From NCBI GenBank assembly GCA_025456065.1, contig JALOLH010000014.1, positions 1 through 32,779 on the forward strand: a stretch of 32,779 nt of DNA, in the 5' to 3' direction. The position numbers were made by a program, and so were the translations under genes. This document shows positions 15,365 to 25,819 of the stretch, one piece after another (positions within the stretch are counted from its first letter, which is position 1; every line of letters starts with the position of its first letter). Origin of the DNA: Candidatus Nanopelagicales bacterium. GTDB taxonomy: Bacteria > Actinomycetota > Actinomycetes > S36-B12 > CAIYMF01. The notes under the pieces are model-generated. The model worked only from the letters and a program-made list of their open reading frames with translations, ran no database searches and had not been told where the DNA came from.

Positions 15365-16393
15365 TCACTCCTCGGGCACGACCGGCACGGCGACCCGGCT
15401 GCGCTGCGCCCAGACGACGCTGGCGATCACGACGACGGCGGCGGCCACGGTCATCGCGGTCACCGGCTCGGCGAGGAACAGGGCCGACCACACCAGCGTG
15501 AGCAGCGGCTGCAGCTGCTGGGTCTGCCCCGCGTGCGCGATGCCGGCCATGGCCAGGCCCCGGTACCAGGCGAAGAAGGCCACGTACATCGAGGAGACCC
15601 CGAGCATCCCGAGCGCGGCCCACTGCGTGGGGGTGGGTGCCGGTGCCGTCAGGGTCCACAGCAGCAGGGTCGCGGGCAGGGTGATCGGCAGGGCGAGCAC
15701 CACCACCCACGAGATGACCTGCCAGCCGGGCATGGCCCGGGTGATCGCGGCGCCCTCGACGTAGCACCAGGACGAGAACAGCACCGCGCCGACCACGAGC
15801 AGGTCGGCGACGGGGTCGGCACCGCTGCCGCCGCCGCGGGTGAGCGCGAAGACCACGAGGGCCGCGGTGCCGGTCGCGGCCGCGAGCCAGAACTGCGCGG
15901 ACACCCGCTCGCGGACCCGCAGCACGGCGAACAGCGCGGTCGTGAGCGGCATGAACGCGGCGATGACGGCGGCGTGCGCCGAGGTGGTCCGCTGCAGGGC
16001 CAGGCCGAGCAGGATCTGCCAGCCGAACACGGCCCCGAGCATCGTGTACACCAGCGGCGCGCGGAACTGCGGGGCCGGCAGGGGCACCCGGCGAACCCGC
16101 AGCAGGACCGCGGCGATCGCCCCGGCGATCAGGGCGCGCGCCATCGCGGCGAGGAACGGGTCGAAGCCACCGACCGCCACCTTGGTCAGGGGCAGCGAGA
16201 AGGAGAACAGCAGGACGCCGAGCAGCGCCCACCCCAAGCCGGCCCGGATGCGCCGGCGGTCGGCGCGGGCGTCGTCCGCCGGCGCCGCCGGGCCGTCCGC
16301 CGCCGGGCCGTCCGCCGCCGGGCCGTCCGCCGCCGGGCCGTCCGCCGCCGGGCCGTCCGCCGCCGGGCCCGGGGAGGTCGGCCGGCGCTCCAT
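15365..16393 (-). CDS. EamA/DMT family transporter with AADGP-repeat N-terminus
   Basis: Drug/metabolite-superfamily exporter of 342 residues with ten hydrophobic segments forming two EamA domains (about 50-185 and 195-335). The N-terminal 45 residues are hydrophilic and contain five near-identical PAADG units from a 15-bp tandem repeat, followed by an acidic/basic linker before the first membrane segment; typical family members lack this tail. The ATG at 16393 lies 10 nt after the small Cys-peptide gene, and TAGCGT ends 7 nt before it, so it may have its own leaderless promoter inside the operon. Substrate unknown; amino acids or metabolites are typical. Confidence 0.88.
   Translation of the reverse strand: MERRPTSPGPAADGPAADGPAADGPAADGPAADGPAAPADDARADRRRIRAGLGWALLGVLLFSFSLPLTKVAVGGFDPFLAAMARALIAGAIAAVLLRVRRVPLPAPQFRAPLVYTMLGAVFGWQILLGLALQRTTSAHAAVIAAFMPLTTALFAVLRVRERVSAQFWLAAATGTAALVVFALTRGGGSGADPVADLLVVGAVLFSSWCYVEGAAITRAMPGWQVISWVVVLALPITLPATLLLWTLTAPAPTPTQWAALGMLGVSSMYVAFFAWYRGLAMAGIAHAGQTQQLQPLLTLVWSALFLAEPVTAMTVAAAVVVIASVVWAQRSRVAVPVVPEE
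16291..16365. repeat. 15-bp tandem repeat, 5 perfect copies, in the EamA gene
   Basis: Unit GGGCCGTCCGCCGCC repeated five times head to tail, in frame, giving five AADGP pentapeptides at the transporter's N-terminus. Copy-number changes would alter tail length without shifting frame. Confidence 0.97.
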
Positions 16394-16400
16394 CCGCCGA

Positions 16401-16406
16401 ACGCTA
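16401..16406 (-). promoter_or_regulatory. -10 element of a probable leaderless promoter (EamA gene)
   Basis: TAGCGT on the minus strand, 7 nt before ATG 16393. Its TAG is also the stop codon of the upstream small peptide gene. Confidence 0.45.
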
Positions 16407-16529
16407 CTGGGCGGCGGACCCCTCGGGAACGTCCTGGGCCGCCGGCACGACGCAGGCGTCGTCGGCGCAGGCCGGGGCGTCGGCGCCGCCGAGCAGGGTG
16501 AGCGGCTGCGGCCGTCCGGTGGCGGTCAT
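16404..16529 (-). CDS. small Cys-containing protein coupled to the DsbA gene
   Basis: Open frame of 41 residues, not detected by length-limited gene finders. Its ATG overlaps the DsbA stop in an ATGA, the usual coupling signal. The middle of the protein has APACADDACVVP, a C-x4-C pair, with flexible Pro/Ala/Gly-rich ends. No homologue is recalled with certainty. The pairing of a dicysteine peptide with a thiol-disulfide oxidoreductase suggests a substrate, redox partner or metal ligand, but this is inference. It could also be a non-functional reading frame; the coupling and Cys pair are the support. Confidence 0.5.
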   Translation of the reverse strand: MTATGRPQPLTLLGGADAPACADDACVVPAAQDVPEGSAAQ

Positions 16530-17233
16530 GCCCGCACCGTGGTGGGGCCGTCCGCGGTCGCCCGGTCGGCGGCGGCCCGGGCCAGGGCGGCCGCGAACGC
16601 CTCCGCCGGCTGCGCGCCGCTGATCCCGTACCGGTCGTCCAGCACGAAGAAGGGCACGCCGCTGATGCCGTAGGCCCGTGCCTGCGCGATGTCGGCCTGG
16701 ACGTCGGCGGCGTACCGGCCCGAGCCCAGCGCGTCCACCACCTCGGCGGGGTCCAGGCCCACGTCCGCGGCCAGCACCGCGAGCTCGTCGATCCGCCCGA
16801 CGTGGCGGCCCTGCTCGAAGTACGCGGCGAGCAGCCGCTCCTTCATCGCGTCCTGCACGCCGTGCGCCCTGGCGAGGTGGAGCAGCTCGTGGGCCTTGAG
16901 CGTGCGGGTCTGCTGGACCGCGTCGAAGTCGTAGGACAGCCCCTCGGCGGCGGCCAGGCCGGTGACGCGCTCGAGCATCTGCTCGACCTGCGGGCGGGGG
17001 ATGCCCTTGCGCTCGGACAGGTAGGCGACCACGGTGCTGGTGACCTCGAGCGGTTGGTCGGGGGCCAGCTCGAAGGATCGATAGGTCACCTGGACCTCGA
17101 CGTCGGGGTGGCTGGCGGTGAAGCCGCGCACCCCCTCCTCGAAGCGGCGCTTGCCGATGTAGCACCAGGGGCAGGCGACGTCGGACCAGATGTCGACGCG
17201 GATCGGACTGACGTGGGCTCCTTCGTTGCGCAT
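16526..17233 (-). CDS. DsbA family oxidoreductase (FrnE-like)
   Basis: Thioredoxin-fold protein of 235 residues, FrnE subgroup, which is cytosolic and involved in thiol-disulfide exchange or polyketide modification. The active site CPWC is at residues 21-24 within DIWSDVACPWCYIGKRRFEE; the helical insertion domain follows (about 60-165), and the cis-Pro loop SGVPFFVL is near residue 200. No signal peptide. The start ATG 17233 is supported by TAGCAT 6 nt upstream (leaderless); an internal GTG at residue 8 would give the more typical short N-terminus. Its stop overlaps the start of the small Cys-containing protein gene. Divergent from the PhzF gene. Confidence 0.93.
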   Translation of the reverse strand: MRNEGAHVSPIRVDIWSDVACPWCYIGKRRFEEGVRGFTASHPDVEVQVTYRSFELAPDQPLEVTSTVVAYLSERKGIPRPQVEQMLERVTGLAAAEGLSYDFDAVQQTRTLKAHELLHLARAHGVQDAMKERLLAAYFEQGRHVGRIDELAVLAADVGLDPAEVVDALGSGRYAADVQADIAQARAYGISGVPFFVLDDRYGISGAQPAEAFAAALARAAADRATADGPTTVRA

Positions 17234-17239
17234 TCAACC

Positions 17240-17245
17240 ATGCTA
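17240..17245 (-). promoter_or_regulatory. -10 element of a probable leaderless promoter (DsbA gene)
   Basis: TAGCAT on the minus strand ends 6 nt before ATG 17233. The intervening bases GGTTGA offer no ribosome binding site. Confidence 0.55.
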
Positions 17246-17385
17246 GGGGAGGGGCGCCGGTGCCGCCGTGGCGGTGACCTGCGCCACGTGGGCCGGCACG
17301 GCCCGGGCGGACACCCCACCTCGTCCCCAGCATGTCCCCGCCAGCGCGGGCTGGCCGCGCGTCATCGCCGGGGATCGGAGTACCC

Positions 17386-18303
17386 ATGGACCCCATGGGG
17401 CACGCGTTCGTCACCTGCGACGTCTTCACCGACGTCCGCTTCGGCGGGAACCCGCTCGCCGTGCTGCTGGACGCGCGCGGCCTGACCGCGTCGCAGATGC
17501 AGCAGGTCGCCCGCGAGTTCAACTACTCCGAGACCACGTTCGTGCTGCCGCCGGAGCGGGCCGGCGACCGTCGGGTCCGGATCTTCACCCCGACCCGGGA
17601 GGTGCCCTTCGCCGGGCATCCGAACGTGGGGACCGCGTTCGTCCTGGCCACGCTCGGTGAGCTCGGGACGCTCGAGCGCGAGCGGCAGGTCGTGCTCGAG
17701 GAGCCCGCCGGCGACGTGCCCGTGACGGTCCGGCCCCTCGGGAGCGGGCGGTTCCGCTGCGAGCTGCGCGCCCCCGAGCCGCCCTCGGTCGGCCCGCCCG
17801 TGCCGGTGGGACTCGTCGCGACGGCGATGGGCCTCGAGCCCGGCGACGTCGCGACCGATCGGCACGCGCCGTGCGTGGCCTCGGTGGGCCTGCCGTTCGT
17901 GCTGGTCGAGCTGCGCGACGAGGACGCGCTGCGGCGGGCCCGGCCCGACGAGCCCGCGCTGCGCCGCCTGCTCGCCGCCGGTGCGGCGACGGCCGACGTG
18001 CACTGCTACGTGCGCACGCCCGACAGCCCGGACGGGGTGGACCTGCGCACCCGCATGTTCGCCCCCTTCGACGGCGTGCCGGAGGACCCGGCCACGGGCT
18101 CGGCCAACGCGGCGCTGGCGGGACTGCTCAGCGCCCTGGCGCCCGAGCGCGACGGGGACTTCGCCTGGACCATCACCCAGGGCGTCGAGATGGGCCGGCC
18201 CAGCCGCATGGACGCGCGCACGGAGAAGCGCCTCGGCCAGGTGCTCGGTGTGTGGATCGGCGGCGAGTCGGTGCTGGTCAGCCGGGGCACGATCGAGGTC
18301 TGA
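17386..18303 (+). CDS. PhzF family isomerase-like protein
   Basis: Protein of 305 residues with the diaminopimelate-epimerase-like double-hotdog fold of the PhzF family. The phenazine enzyme isomerises DHHA; most homologues have unknown substrates. Landmarks are FGGNPLAV near residue 20, the catalytic Glu49 in NYSETTFV, FAGHPNVGTA, and near the C-terminus EDPATGSANAALAG. Start ATG 17386 has GGAG 5 nt upstream; ATG 17395 is an alternative. No phenazine genes are nearby, so a role in phenazine synthesis is unlikely. Converges on the flavoenzyme gene with a 24-bp gap. Confidence 0.93.
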   Translation: MDPMGHAFVTCDVFTDVRFGGNPLAVLLDARGLTASQMQQVAREFNYSETTFVLPPERAGDRRVRIFTPTREVPFAGHPNVGTAFVLATLGELGTLERERQVVLEEPAGDVPVTVRPLGSGRFRCELRAPEPPSVGPPVPVGLVATAMGLEPGDVATDRHAPCVASVGLPFVLVELRDEDALRRARPDEPALRRLLAAGAATADVHCYVRTPDSPDGVDLRTRMFAPFDGVPEDPATGSANAALAGLLSALAPERDGDFAWTITQGVEMGRPSRMDARTEKRLGQVLGVWIGGESVLVSRGTIEV

Positions 18304-18327
18304 CCGCCGCCGTCGGTCGCGGGTCGC

Positions 18328-21835
<3,508 letters not shown>

Positions 21836-21906
21836 GTCGGCGGGTCGGCGGGGACGCCCAGCTCGCCGACGGGGGGACGCTCAGCCGGCCGAGGGTGGGA
21901 GGCGGC

Positions 21907-22278
21907 TCAGCTCGCCGACGGCGACGGGCTGCCGTCCGGCGTCGGCATCCCACTGGCGTCCGGGCCCACGCTCTGCACCCCGGTGCTCGGGCAGGCGTCG
22001 GCGACGAAGACCGTCAGGTCCTCCTCGCTGGGCATCTCGCGTCCCTCCAGCCAGGGCGCGAGGGCGACGCGCATGGCGTCCAGGCGCGCGGCGCCCTCCT
22101 CCGTCCCGCACACCGAGTCGCGCTCGGGCTGGGTCACGTCGTCCTGCCAGGCCGCCTGGTAGTCGAAGGCCGGCCCGGACTCCTGGACGGTGGGGACCGG
22201 CTCGGACTCGCAGCCGGCGAGCACCGCGACGAGGATGCCCGCAGCTGCGAGCGGACGTGCGTCGATCCTGCGTGCCAT
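21907..22278 (-). CDS. putative lipoprotein
   Basis: Protein of 123 residues. Basic start MARRIDAR, hydrophobic segment LAAAGILVAVLAG and lipobox LAGC place the lipidated Cys at about residue 23. The mature part is acidic, with two further Cys (DSVCGTEEG and VADACPSTG) that could form a disulfide, and ends in a Ser/Pro/Thr/Asp-rich low-complexity tail. No family recognised; the fold resembles none I know. GGGAGGGA lies about 11 nt before ATG 22278, a rather long spacing. Divergent from kbl across 171 bp. Confidence 0.8.
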   Translation of the reverse strand: MARRIDARPLAAAGILVAVLAGCESEPVPTVQESGPAFDYQAAWQDDVTQPERDSVCGTEEGAARLDAMRVALAPWLEGREMPSEEDLTVFVADACPSTGVQSVGPDASGMPTPDGSPSPSAS

Positions 22279-22437
22279 GGGTGTGGATCCCTCCCGCGAA
22301 CGTGCGGGCCCCCACGGGCCCGCTCCACTGGATGGCCTACCCGGGCCGGTGGCACGGAAACCCGCCATCGCGCGTGACCGCCCGCTGCGGGGACCTGGCG
22401 GGCGACGGCCGCCCCGCCACGAGCCCCCCGCGGCGGG

Positions 22438-22443
22438 CAGGAT
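22438..22443 (+). promoter_or_regulatory. -10 element of a probable leaderless promoter (kbl)
   Basis: CAGGAT ends 6 nt before GTG 22450. It would drive the kbl-tdh operon. AGGA inside it could alternatively act as a ribosome binding site. Confidence 0.45.
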
Positions 22444-22449
22444 GAGGGC

Positions 22450-23643
22450 GTGGACACGGCATTCCTCGAGCACGTCCGCGGCCAGCTGGCCGACATCGAG
22501 GCCCAGGGCCTCACCAAGCGGGAGCGGGTGATCACCACCCCGCAGGGCGCCTGGGTGCAGGCCGACGGCCGCCGCGTGGTGAACCTGTGCGCCAACAACT
22601 ACCTCGGCCTGGCCGATCATCCCGACGTCCTCGCCGCTGCTGCCGAGGGCCTGCGCACCCACGGGTTCGGCATGGCCAGCGTCCGCTTCATCTGCGGCAC
22701 CCAGGACCTCCACACCACGCTCGAGGCCCGGATCAGCGACTTCCTCGGCACCGAGGCCACCCAGCTGTACTCCAGCTGCTTCGACGCCAACGGCGGGGTC
22801 TTCGAGCCGCTGCTCGGGGAGCAGGACGCCGTGGTCTCCGACGCGCTCAACCACGCCTCGATCATCGACGGCATCCGGCTGTGCAAGGCCCAGCGCTACC
22901 GGTACGCGAACGGCGACATGGCCGACCTCGCGATGCAGCTGCGCGCCGCGCGGGCGGCCGACGCGCGGTTCGTGCTGGTCGTCACGGACGGGGTCTTCTC
23001 GATGGACGGCTCCCTGGCGAACCTCCCGGCGATCTGCGACCTGGCCGAGGAGCACGCCGCGATGGTGATGGTCGACGACTCGCACGCCGTCGGGTTCGTC
23101 GGCGCGCACGGGCGCGGCACGCACGAGCACCACGGCGTGATGGGTCGGGTCGACATCCTGACCGGCACGATGGGCAAGGCCCTCGGTGGTGCCAGCGGGG
23201 GGTACGTCTCCGGAAGGCAGGAGGTCATCGACCTGCTGCGCCAGCGCAGCCGGCCCTACCTGTTCTCGAACTCGGTCTCGCCCGCCGTCGTGGCGGCCAG
23301 CCTGCGGGTGCTCGACCTGCTCGGGGGCAGCGACGACCTGCGGACCCGGCTGCGGGCGAACGCTGCGCACTTCCGGTCCGGGATGGCAGCCCTGGGGTTC
23401 GACCTGCTGCCCGGCGAGCACCCGATCATCCCCATCATGCTCGGCGACGCCCGCCGCGCCGCCGAGCTCGCGGCGGGCCTGCTGGAGGAGGGGGTGTACG
23501 TGACCGCGTTCTCGTTCCCGGTCGTCCCCCGCGGGCAGGCGCGGATCCGCACCCAGATGTCGGCCGCCCACACGACCGAGGACCTCGACCTGGCCATGGA
23601 CGCGTTCGCCCGGGTCGGCCGGGCCGCCGGGGTGATCGCGTGA
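22450..23643 (+). CDS. kbl: glycine C-acetyltransferase (2-amino-3-ketobutyrate CoA ligase)
   Basis: PLP enzyme of 397 residues that splits 2-amino-3-oxobutyrate with CoA into glycine and acetyl-CoA, the second step of threonine breakdown. Length and motifs match the E. coli enzyme (398): [41 protein letters not shown], and the Schiff-base Lys243 in [13 protein letters not shown]. Start GTG 22450. The stop overlaps the tdh GTG (GTGA), so the pathway enzymes are co-translated. Cytosolic. Confidence 0.96.
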   Translation: MDTAFLEHVRGQLADIEAQGLTKRERVITTPQGAWVQADGRRVVNLCANNYLGLADHPDVLAAAAEGLRTHGFGMASVRFICGTQDLHTTLEARISDFLGTEATQLYSSCFDANGGVFEPLLGEQDAVVSDALNHASIIDGIRLCKAQRYRYANGDMADLAMQLRAARAADARFVLVVTDGVFSMDGSLANLPAICDLAEEHAAMVMVDDSHAVGFVGAHGRGTHEHHGVMGRVDILTGTMGKALGGASGGYVSGRQEVIDLLRQRSRPYLFSNSVSPAVVAASLRVLDLLGGSDDLRTRLRANAAHFRSGMAALGFDLLPGEHPIIPIMLGDARRAAELAAGLLEEGVYVTAFSFPVVPRGQARIRTQMSAAHTTEDLDLAMDAFARVGRAAGVIA

Positions 23644-25016
23644 CGTCCTCCGCCTCCGCCCCCTCCGCCCCCTCCGCTTCCCCGGGTTCCCCCGCCTCCC
23701 CCGCTTCCCCCGCCTCTCCCGCTTCCCCCGCCTCTCCCGCTTCCCCCGCTTCCCCCGCTTCCCCCGCCTCCCCCGCTTCCCCCGCTTCCCCTGCCCGGGT
23801 CATGGATCCGGTCGACGGAGCCGCCCGATCCCATGACACGGGCGGAGGGGAGGGGGTCGGCGGCGAGCACCACGGACCGCTGGCTCGCACGCCGATCCCG
23901 GCGCCGGCCCCCACGGCCCTGCCGGGCGTCACCGAGCCCATCCCCGCCACGATGCGCGCCCTGGTCAAGGCTCGCCCCGAGCCGGGGCTGTGGATGGCGG
24001 AGGTCCCGGTCCCCGAGCCGGGCCCCAACGACGTGCTCATCCGGATCCTGCGCAACTCGATCTGCGGCACCGACGTGCACATCTGGAACTGGGACCACTG
24101 GAGCCGGGCGACGATCCCGCTCGGCATGCACGTGGGCCACGAGTACGTCGGGCGGATCGCCGCGGTCGGCTCCGCCGTGACCGGCTACCTGGTGGGGGAG
24201 CGGGTCACCGGTGAGGGGCACATCGTCTGCGGGCACTGCCGCCGCTGCCGGGCGGGGCAGCGCCACCTGTGCGCGCATTCGATCGGCGTCGGGGTGAACC
24301 GGCCCGGCGCGTTCGCCGAGTACCTGTGCCTGCCGGCCGCCAACCTGTTCCGGGTGCCCGTCGGCGTCCCGGACGAGGTCGCCACGATCTTCGACCCCTA
24401 CGGCAACGCGACCCACACCGCACTGAGCTTCGACATGGTCGGTGAGGACGTGCTGATCACGGGCGCGGGGCCGATCGGTGCGATGGCGGCGGCGATCGCG
24501 GCCCACGTGGGGGTGCGCAACGTCATCGTCACCGACGTCAATCCCTACCGCCTCGAGCTGGCCTCGCGCATGGGGGCCACCCGAGTGGTCGACGTGTCGC
24601 GGGAGGACCTGCGAATGGTGATGGCCGCGCAGGGCATGACCGAGGGTTTCGACGTCGGCCTGGAGATGAGCGGCAACGCCTCGGCCTTCCGCCAGATGCT
24701 CGACACCATGGCGCACGGCGGGCGCATCGCGATGCTCGGCATCTTCGCCGACGAGGTGGCCATCGACTGGTCCGCGGTCATCTTCAAGGGCCTGCGCATC
24801 AAGGGCGTCTACGGCCGGGAGATGTTCGAGACCTGGTACAAGATGGCCTCGCTGCTGCAGGCGGGCCTGGACCTGACCCCCCTCATCACCCACCGCTACG
24901 GCATCGACGACTTCGCCGAGGCGTTCGAGGTCACCGCCAGCGGCAACTCGGGGAAGGTCATCCTCGACTGGGGCGTGGCGGACCCGCTGGCGCCCGAGGG
25001 GCCGGTCGCGGGCTGA
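23640..25016 (+). CDS. tdh: L-threonine 3-dehydrogenase with a (Ser-Pro-Ala)12 N-terminal extension
   Basis: Zinc-dependent, NAD+-linked enzyme oxidising L-threonine to 2-amino-3-oxobutyrate, substrate of the kbl product. The core from ATG 23952 (354 residues) aligns from its first Met with E. coli Tdh (341): catalytic Cys38 in ICGTDVH, GHEYVG, structural-zinc Cys in CGHCRRC, NAD-binding [10 protein letters not shown], and FETWYK near the end. The frame continues upstream to GTG 23640, which overlaps the kbl stop by 4 bp, adding a 104-residue extension with twelve SPA tripeptides. ATG 23952 and ATG 23802 lack ribosome binding sites, so I favour the coupled start, but the extended N-terminus is not confirmed; the alternative is a 308-bp spacer. 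Confidence 0.9.
   Translation: MTSSASAPSAPSASPGSPASPASPASPASPASPASPASPASPASPASPASPARVMDPVDGAARSHDTGGGEGVGGEHHGPLARTPIPAPAPTALPGVTEPIPATMRALVKARPEPGLWMAEVPVPEPGPNDVLIRILRNSICGTDVHIWNWDHWSRATIPLGMHVGHEYVGRIAAVGSAVTGYLVGERVTGEGHIVCGHCRRCRAGQRHLCAHSIGVGVNRPGAFAEYLCLPAANLFRVPVGVPDEVATIFDPYGNATHTALSFDMVGEDVLITGAGPIGAMAAAIAAHVGVRNVIVTDVNPYRLELASRMGATRVVDVSREDLRMVMAAQGMTEGFDVGLEMSGNASAFRQMLDTMAHGGRIAMLGIFADEVAIDWSAVIFKGLRIKGVYGREMFETWYKMASLLQAGLDLTPLITHRYGIDDFAEAFEVTASGNSGKVILDWGVADPLAPEGPVAG
23688..23795. repeat. 9-bp tandem repeat, 12 copies, 5' part of tdh
   Basis: Twelve units of TCCCCCGCY (a few with TCTCCC or CCT), encoding (Ser-Pro-Ala)12. The unit differs mainly in its third codon positions, so the peptide is conserved while the DNA drifts. 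A related Ser/Ala/Pro-rich stretch precedes it from 23643. Confidence 0.95.
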
Positions 25017-25108
25017 CCGGCGACCGGGCGATCGGGCGAGGGCCGGAGGACGGGGCAGCCGGGGGGCCGGGCGACGGATGCCCGGCGTCAGGCGACCGGG
25101 CGACGGCC

Positions 25109-25320
25109 GGCCTCAGGAGACCGTCACGACGTGGCGACGGCGTGACGGTCTGGCGGTGGCGACGGGGCGACGGAGCGACGGCCTGGCGGTGGCGACGGTG
25201 GCGACGGTGGCGACGGTGGCGACGGTGGCGACGGTGGCGACGGGGCGACGGTGGCGACGGCCTGGCGGTGGCGACGAGGCGACGCAGCGACGGGACTCGC
25301 GGCCTCAGGAGACCGTCACG
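25109..25320. repeat. 20-bp direct repeat (25109-25128, 25301-25320) flanking a minisatellite
   Basis: Identical GGCCTCAGGAGACCGTCACG at both ends, 192 bp apart. The right copy is the last codons and stop of the lipoprotein gene; the left copy repeats that tail in the same minus-strand frame, 64 codons further on. The gap between tdh and the lipoprotein (25017-25304, 288 bp) has no gene of its own. Confidence 0.95.
25188..25258. repeat. 9-bp minisatellite (GGTGGCGAC)
   Basis: Six perfect tandem copies at 25188-25241, then an 8-bp degenerate unit and one more perfect copy to 25258. Longer motifs CCTGGCGGTGGCGACG recur on both sides (near 25149, 25182 and 25261), a higher-order repeat. Confidence 0.95.
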
Positions 25321-25706
25321 GTCACCGTCGCCGTGGTGCCGTCCGCGGCCTCGATCGTCACGACGGCGACCCCGGGCGCCAGGGCCCTCGCGGCGGGGTT
25401 GAACTGGGCGCTGCCGTCGTCGGAGCCCTGGGTGAGCTCGAGGACGTCCGGCCGGTCCGTGCTGACCTGGGTCTGGGCCGGATCCGGCTGGTTGAACACG
25501 ATCGTCTCCCCGACGCTCGCCGAGACCTCGGTCTGCCCGGGTTCGACCATGACCGGCGCTGGCAGGTTCGGGGACGCCTGGCCAGGGGCGGTCGGGGGCA
25601 CGCTCGTAGTCGGCTCGGACGTGGTCCCGCAGCCGGCGAGCCCGGCGACGGACAGGGCGAGGGCCGCTGCCAGGGCGACCGGACGACGTGCAGATGTCGT
25701 GCGCAT
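25305..25706 (-). CDS. putative lipoprotein with an Ig-like/beta-sandwich-like domain
   Basis: Protein of 133 residues. Signal peptide RRPVALAAALALSVAGLAGC with lipobox LAGC (lipidated Cys about residue 26), a Ser/Thr/Pro-rich linker to about 50, then a beta-rich domain (EVSASVGETIVFNQ, DRPDVLEL, ARALAPGVAVVTIEAADG) ending TVTVTVS, reminiscent of small surface-exposed Ig-like domains or chagasin-like proteins. GGGAGGTG lies 4-5 nt before ATG 25706, fixing the start. Its 3' end is duplicated in frame 192 bp downstream. Function unknown. Converges on tdh. Confidence 0.85.
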   Translation of the reverse strand: MRTTSARRPVALAAALALSVAGLAGCGTTSEPTTSVPPTAPGQASPNLPAPVMVEPGQTEVSASVGETIVFNQPDPAQTQVSTDRPDVLELTQGSDDGSAQFNPAARALAPGVAVVTIEAADGTTATVTVTVS

Positions 25707-25819
25707 CGGGCACCTCCCGGCAACCGGAGCCTCGGGTGCCCCGGTGCTCGTCTCCACGGTATGGCGCCCGAGCGGAGCCGGACCATCCCCGATGGTCCTG
25801 TCGTGCCGGCACGCGGCGG

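Noticed and set aside
14027-16501. Plus-strand open frame of 824 codons across the MFS and EamA genes
   Set aside because: Runs out of frame over one real gene and antisense to another; the Arg-rich tail comes from the 15-bp repeat.
17275-17289. CRP-like site between DsbA and PhzF genes (GTGACCTGCGCCAC)
   Set aside because: Right half is CCAC rather than TCAC, so the palindrome is broken at a key position.
21844-21870. 7-bp hairpin between the YihY and lipoprotein gene ends
   Set aside because: Stem short with a 13-nt loop; in such GC-rich sequence this is weak evidence for a terminator.
23827-23845. Shared 10-mer ATGACACGGG between tdh extension and the decarboxylase palindrome arm
   Set aside because: Too short to distinguish from chance in 33 kb of GC-rich DNA; no further similarity around it.
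23435-24127. Minus-strand frame with (Gly-Glu-Ala)n, collagen-like in look
   Set aside because: It is the antisense reading of the (Ser-Pro-Ala)12 tract and the ends of kbl and tdh; no start signal or domain.
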